From assembly GCA_950295325.1 (NCBI GenBank), contig OX485808.1, positions 19,798,527-19,862,526 of the forward strand: DNA of 64,000 nucleotides, in the 5' to 3' direction. Positions 59,844 through 64,000 of the stretch are shown here, in pieces. This stretch comes from Polytrichum commune. Its lineage: Eukaryota > Streptophyta > Polytrichopsida > Polytrichales > Polytrichaceae. Every line of letters starts with the position of its first letter. Within the stretch, counting starts at the first letter, position 1. A program made the position numbers and the translations under genes. Under the pieces are notes generated by a model. That model had not been told where the DNA came from. It did no database searches and saw only the letters and a program-made list of their open reading frames with translations.

Positions 59844-60398
59844 AATTAGATCAAGCCTATCCACTAAATCCTCCACCCCTAAAGCAACAAGAACATGTTC
59901 TAAATCAAACATTTAAATTCAAGGCCCTTCCCCTTGCTTCATCAAACACTACTCACTTAACCAAAACACTCCCTAATGCCACTAAGCTTCTAATTAACCA
60001 CACAAAATAGGCTTAAGGCCTAAAACATAAACCACACCAAGCCTCACTCTTTTTATACTTTTGATTGTTTCAATAACACTCCAAATGCAATTCTAAATAA
60101 ATTCTAAACATAAAACAAATATGAGCAACCACTTTGGGCTCATACATATCCATTGGATTATGTGTAAATATGAACGGGCTCTATGCTAGATTATGCTAGA
60201 TCCGTCGGATTATGCTAGATTTATTGAATCGGCCTAGCTTCTTGGCCCTAAGACCTTTACATATGGGAAAATTGGCCCCCATTATAATCTTATTATAATG
60301 TGTAGTTGAGGCCGGCCTCCAACCCAAAAGGGGCTGAAATTTCATGCAATTGTGCTCAAGGGGAATTGGCCTGGCCTCTAGGTGTAAAGCGGCCCTTA

Positions 60399-60767
60399 GT
60401 GTTGTAACCACTCAATCCCATTCTTTGTTGGTGAAACTTCTTCTTCTTCTTCTTGTTTGTTTGTTTGTTTGTTTGTTGTGAAACAAGTAAGTAATCCAAA
60501 ATCCATACGCTCTCTTAAATTGTTCCAATATTTAAACAAACAAACACTTCATTCATGCTGGCCTTGCACAAGGCCCGGAGGTTTTATCTATCTATCTTCC
60601 AATATTTAAACTTGATGAAATTCTAACTGCATTCTATGGTTTGTTTGGACTTGAAGATAATTTGATAATGTCTAGAAAACGAAAGTCTCAAGTGACTCTT
60701 GTCCGCACCAAGGCTTTGACAACTAAGTGTGGGTTTGTGTTGCGACATTTGAATTTGTCCATACTTG
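60399..60767. other. Spacer with TTC and GTTT runs
   Basis: TTC units (60439-60455) and GTTT units (60456-60476) are present, then nothing recognisable. Confidence 0.5.
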
Positions 60768-61589
60768 GGAAAGACTCTCATAAGTGACCCCGGGCTAGAT
60801 CACATCTTCGTTCAGCTGGGCCCCGCCCCTCCCACCGCCTCCTAACTGTCTGGTCTTCTTGCCTGCACCTACATGGGAACTCTTCCACATTGGGAACCAA
60901 TGTGACAATACCCATCCAAAGTTACAAATTCATTATTCCCAAGTAAATTGATGGAGTTCCTTCACATGAGTGACATTAAATAACAAGTCTAGAATGACCT
61001 TCTCAAAAGAGCATCAAACCAATGCACACCGGTTTGATGCTCTTTCGAGAGCAAAGGTGGTGTTACCTTTGAGTTTTTCTTAAGGTATTTTAAATTTATT
61101 TGGGTAGTTATTTTCACTACAAAGAATTAATTATGTTGGGTTCTAGGAAAAAACTAATGCTAAGTGGTGGTAAAGGTACTAATCTAGGCTCAATTAGAAT
61201 CTAAACACATCTTAATAGCTATAAAGCAACGAGAAAAGTTGGTGGGGTCAAAAAGATAGGTGTACTTTCTTGAAAAGTCTTCCAGAACCCGCATTGGAAC
61301 CTTTTCGACACCTTTTTGAAGCTACTATTTTTGGTGTATCTCCCATTCATTCACCCTAGCGTTGCAAGTTCTTGCCTTCTTGTTGAGGTAATATTGTGAG
61401 TACTCAAAGGGTACCCCACTAGTATTGCTACTTAATGGCTTAAGTGACCGAGTATTGTCACATTGGTTCCCAATGGAGAAGAATTGCCACGCTGGTGTGG
61501 CCATGAAGGCAATGGGAGGGTCAGGGCCCAATTGAATGAAAATGTGATCTAGCCCATGGCTCATAAGTGTGTTCGACCAATCTTGGAGT
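60768..61589. repeat. Long inverted repeat, arms about 145-150 bp
   Basis: The left arm 60768-60912 is complementary, with mismatches and indels, to 61440-61589. Anchors are GGGCTAGATCACAT and GGGCCC near the outside, and ACATTGGGAACCAATGTGAC plus AATAC at the inside, which is essentially perfect. The enclosed 530 bp includes a second hairpin, 61006-61045, with a perfect 15-bp stem (AAAGAGCATCAAACC) and 10-base loop. It is probably a foldback transposon; no target duplication was found. Confidence 0.7.
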
Positions 61590-63605
61590 GTGAGAGGCAC
61601 TCTTTATTGTCATGATAAACTCAATGTCAATTGGGGCAGGAAAATCCCTCAAACCTAGAGATCACGTTATTTTTTTGGGTGGTATCACTTGAAGGTTGTC
61701 CCTAGTTGGTGGATTTGTGTATTGTCGGTGGTGGTCTTTTTTTGTCTCTCATTTACGTGGCGGTGTGAGAAGCTTAGGAGTTCGCCCCTGCAAGTGGAGT
61801 TTGCTTCTTTGATTTCCAATACATACTTGGCACTAATTTGGGCGAACCAACACATAGACTCATTCTTTGTTGGATGTCTTAACCCTTGCCTCCAAGGAAC
61901 CAGTGTACGGGTTGTTTCACCCTAGCCCTTGGCACTGGCTTGTTGACATTTTGTCTCAAAGTTAGAGAGAGAAAGGAAGATAATAAATAGCCAAATTTAG
62001 TTCACTTTATCTCTCACCCTTGGATACAAATTTTGGAATGCTCTTCATGGACACACTTTTGGTTGGACACATGGGTCTACATCATTATTATTATTATTAT
62101 TATTATTAGTAGTAGTAGTATTTCATTAGTATTTGAAATTCGGATGGTTGATAATAAGGAGAGTCACTTGACACTTGACCCATGAGATAGTTTGGTACGG
62201 ACAATATTAGGGTGGACGGTTGGTCTCATGTTGCTACTAAAGTGAATGATGGACTATTGAAACACTCAAGTTTGACACTCTTGGTTGTACCACACATCGC
62301 AAAGAGAGGATCAGCTCATGTTGTTAGGACTCTTGATATTTAGTACTTTCACATGGCCCCCACTTCATGACAACAACCACGTAATTCAACCCCGCCGGGG
62401 GGGGGGGGGGGTCGGTCACTCTATGTATATTTGAGCAATCACGTCTTTTGGGGCACCTTAAGAAGGGTTACACTTTTGGAATACTTTTGATATACTCTAG
62501 GTGAGTTCATTGTGCAAAAATTTATAAAACTACATGTGCTAAAAACACTAGATATTTTATGTTCTTCAAGATTTTAAAATATGATATAAAACTTAGTAGT
62601 ATCATAGGGGTTGAATGGATTTTTCCAAGGGTATTGTTAATAATATATGTATCTAAAACATTTAGGGATTTATATTTTATTATTTGTAATATACGGTATC
62701 CTAGATGTAAGGTAAAGTAAAATAAATTGTATAGGATAAGTTGTTTAGCTTATAAAGCTTTGTAGATGGATGAAATGTGCAATCAAAATTTGAAAGGATG
62801 GATAAAAATGTGAGTTGCAGATTTTTATGACTACCTTGTTTATTTCAATTTCCTTTCAATGTGATGTCCATCTTTTGGCATTGCATGTTACTGTTGGAAG
62901 GGAGGGGGGTTGTACTTTTGATGTGTAAAAATAATCCCTACCAAAATACTTATGAGTAAAAATATAGTTACAATAAGTGTGGAAAATTAGCTCATTGCAT
63001 AATTGAAGGGTAGTTTGAAATTTCAACACTTACCAAGATATCCCCCACTTGAATAACCCATAATTGTAGGTGGTTTCTCAAAAAACACATGGAGTGCATT
63101 CTCTGAGGACCCGGGGGGTGCAGTTTACTAAACATGTACAAGTATACATGAGTGCACAAAAGGGGTTAATAATTTGAACTTCGCCATACTACGTATACAT
63201 ATGCTCGTAGTTGTATGGAGGACCTTTAAGAATATACAACATTTGTACTTGTATGGTAGTGTCACTAGAATAAATAGCATAAGTTTCTTAATGTACAATA
63301 ATTGGACATATGATGTTACTCATCATTTAATGATAAACTTAGAAATAATAATTGCATTCTCTTTTATAACATATATCACAAGATGCTTATGAGTTACATC
63401 CGGGAGGTGAAAAAGTCTTTGACAACCTTATTGATGAATGCTAGGATTTTTCATTATACATTTCATAGGGTTGATTATTATTCAATAGTATATTTGTATA
63501 TTTATGTTAATGAATTTATATGAATTTCATTGTAAAATAACTACAAATATTGATGAATGATTCAATATTCTAACCACATGTGCCAGTGTGTAAGCAGAGG
63601 ATGAT
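61590..63605. other. AT-rich spacer, no supported gene
   Basis: An ATT run followed by AGT units lies at 62082-62122 and a 15-base G run at 62397-62411. A short frame at 61689-61925 contains WWICVLSVVVFFCLSF but no other support. Confidence 0.4.
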
Positions 63606-63924
63606 GGGAGCTAAACAACTCCTAGTTGAAGATGGATGGATTGGAGTTAGACAACTCCAGATTAACAACATGTGCACTGGGGTTAGACAACTCTGCATAT
63701 AGTGCATTGGAATTAGACCATTCCATATTGAGAACATGTGCACATGAGTTAGACAACTCTCGATGAGGTGCACTGGAGTTAGACCACCCCAGAATTGGAA
63801 AGATGAATGTTATTCATTGGAGTTAGACAACTCTAATGAATAAATAGATCTAGTTGGAATTAGATAGTTCCAACTAGAAAGAAGGATGGATGAATCCAAT
63901 TGGAATTAGACAGTTCCAATTGGA
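63606..63924 (+). repeat. Array of nine palindromic hairpin units
   Basis: Each unit has the form GGAGTT-AGAC-AACTCC, an inverted repeat around an AGAC loop, at about 63607, 63643, 63679, 63709, 63745, 63775, 63819, 63854 and 63901. Spacing is 30-47 bp. In units 8 and 9 both halves change together to GGAATT/AGTTCC, and the stems lengthen (CTAGTTGGAA with TTCCAACTAG; CCAATTGGAA with TTCCAATTGG). Linkers carry GTGCACTGG and GATGGATGGA-like text. A minus-strand frame across it (63570-63773) is a repeat by-product. Confidence 0.85.
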
Positions 63925-64000
63925 AGAATGAGGTTGAGATAAGAGATGGAAGAAGGTTCTAGAAGAACCAAAGATAGAAGATTCATTGTAGAACTAAAAG
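63925..64000. other. Right edge of the window
   Basis: Purine-rich sequence with another short palindrome, GGTTCTAGAAGAACC, at about 63954-63968, suggesting that the palindromic array may continue beyond the window. Confidence 0.5.

Larger units (their letters stand above)
58480..60395. mobile_element. Nonautonomous Harbinger-type element, 1.9 kb, TTA duplication
   Basis: The left end reads TTA then GGGCTGCTTTACACCTAGAG; the right end, on the other strand, reads GGGCCGCTTTACACCTAGAG and TTA follows at 60396-60398. The inverted ends continue GCCGGGCCAATT versus GCCAGGCCAATT. A second, inner copy of the end motif (CCTTTATACCTAGAGGTTGG) lies at about 58576-58600. No transposase was found. The interior carries the 45-bp tandem array and GA-rich tract listed separately. 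Confidence 0.8.

Overview
The window reads as nuclear DNA of a flowering plant, species not determinable by eye. The evidence is a set of plant-type DNA transposons (CACTA ends, Tourist/Harbinger-type MITEs with TTA or TAA target duplications, hAT-type MITEs with 8-bp duplications, one pogo-like remnant), AT-rich spacers, GT-AG-like splice sites in the best gene relic, and many microsatellites. It is a gene-poor, repeat-rich interval. I could not support one intact protein-coding gene; no reading frame exceeds about 150 codons, and most longer frames lie in repeats or in spacer with no recognisable domain. I saw no rRNA, convincing tRNA, CRISPR, organelle-derived block or retrotransposon polymerase.

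Layout. 1-8 kb: the tail of a CACTA element at the left edge, a 401-bp tandem duplication, two copies of a dispersed repeat (called R1 here) on either side of a Harbinger-type MITE, and a decayed minus-strand coding relic beside repeat R2. 8-12.5 kb: a pogo-like relic, a hAT MITE with a perfect 8-bp duplication, a textbook Harbinger MITE and a GA/CT-rich stretch. 12.5-22 kb: mostly anonymous spacer with R1, R2 and R3 copies. 22-28 kb: a foldback hairpin, a cluster of long G and C runs, a MITE with a 7-bp tandem array in each arm, and further R1 and Harbinger copies. 28-33 kb: a hAT-like element, a 62-bp tandem array and a block with two arrays of a CCCGTCA motif. 33.3-36 kb: the best gene relic, a multi-exon pseudogene interrupted by a small CACTA element and followed by a Harbinger MITE. 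36-45 kb: spacer, an approximately 100-bp tandem array, a second hAT-like element and a 59-bp array. 45-50 kb: a TTAA-flanked inverted-repeat element, GC-rich spacer and a Harbinger copy. 50-64 kb: a Harbinger copy closely similar to the 49.5-kb one, an element rich in TCGGC/AATTGCC motifs, a possible plant-mobile-domain relic split by a 1.9-kb Harbinger element that carries a 45-bp (15-residue) repeat array, a long inverted repeat, and at the right edge an array of palindromic hairpin units.

The features do not form a pathway. The interval is best read as layered transposon insertions: termini plus target duplications can be recognised for more than ten elements, several have landed in older repeats or gene relics, and internal minisatellites have expanded inside some of them. 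Element superfamilies are assigned from termini and duplication length only, not from transposase sequence, except for the pogo-like case where a weak protein similarity also exists. R1, R2 and R3 are labels invented for this report.
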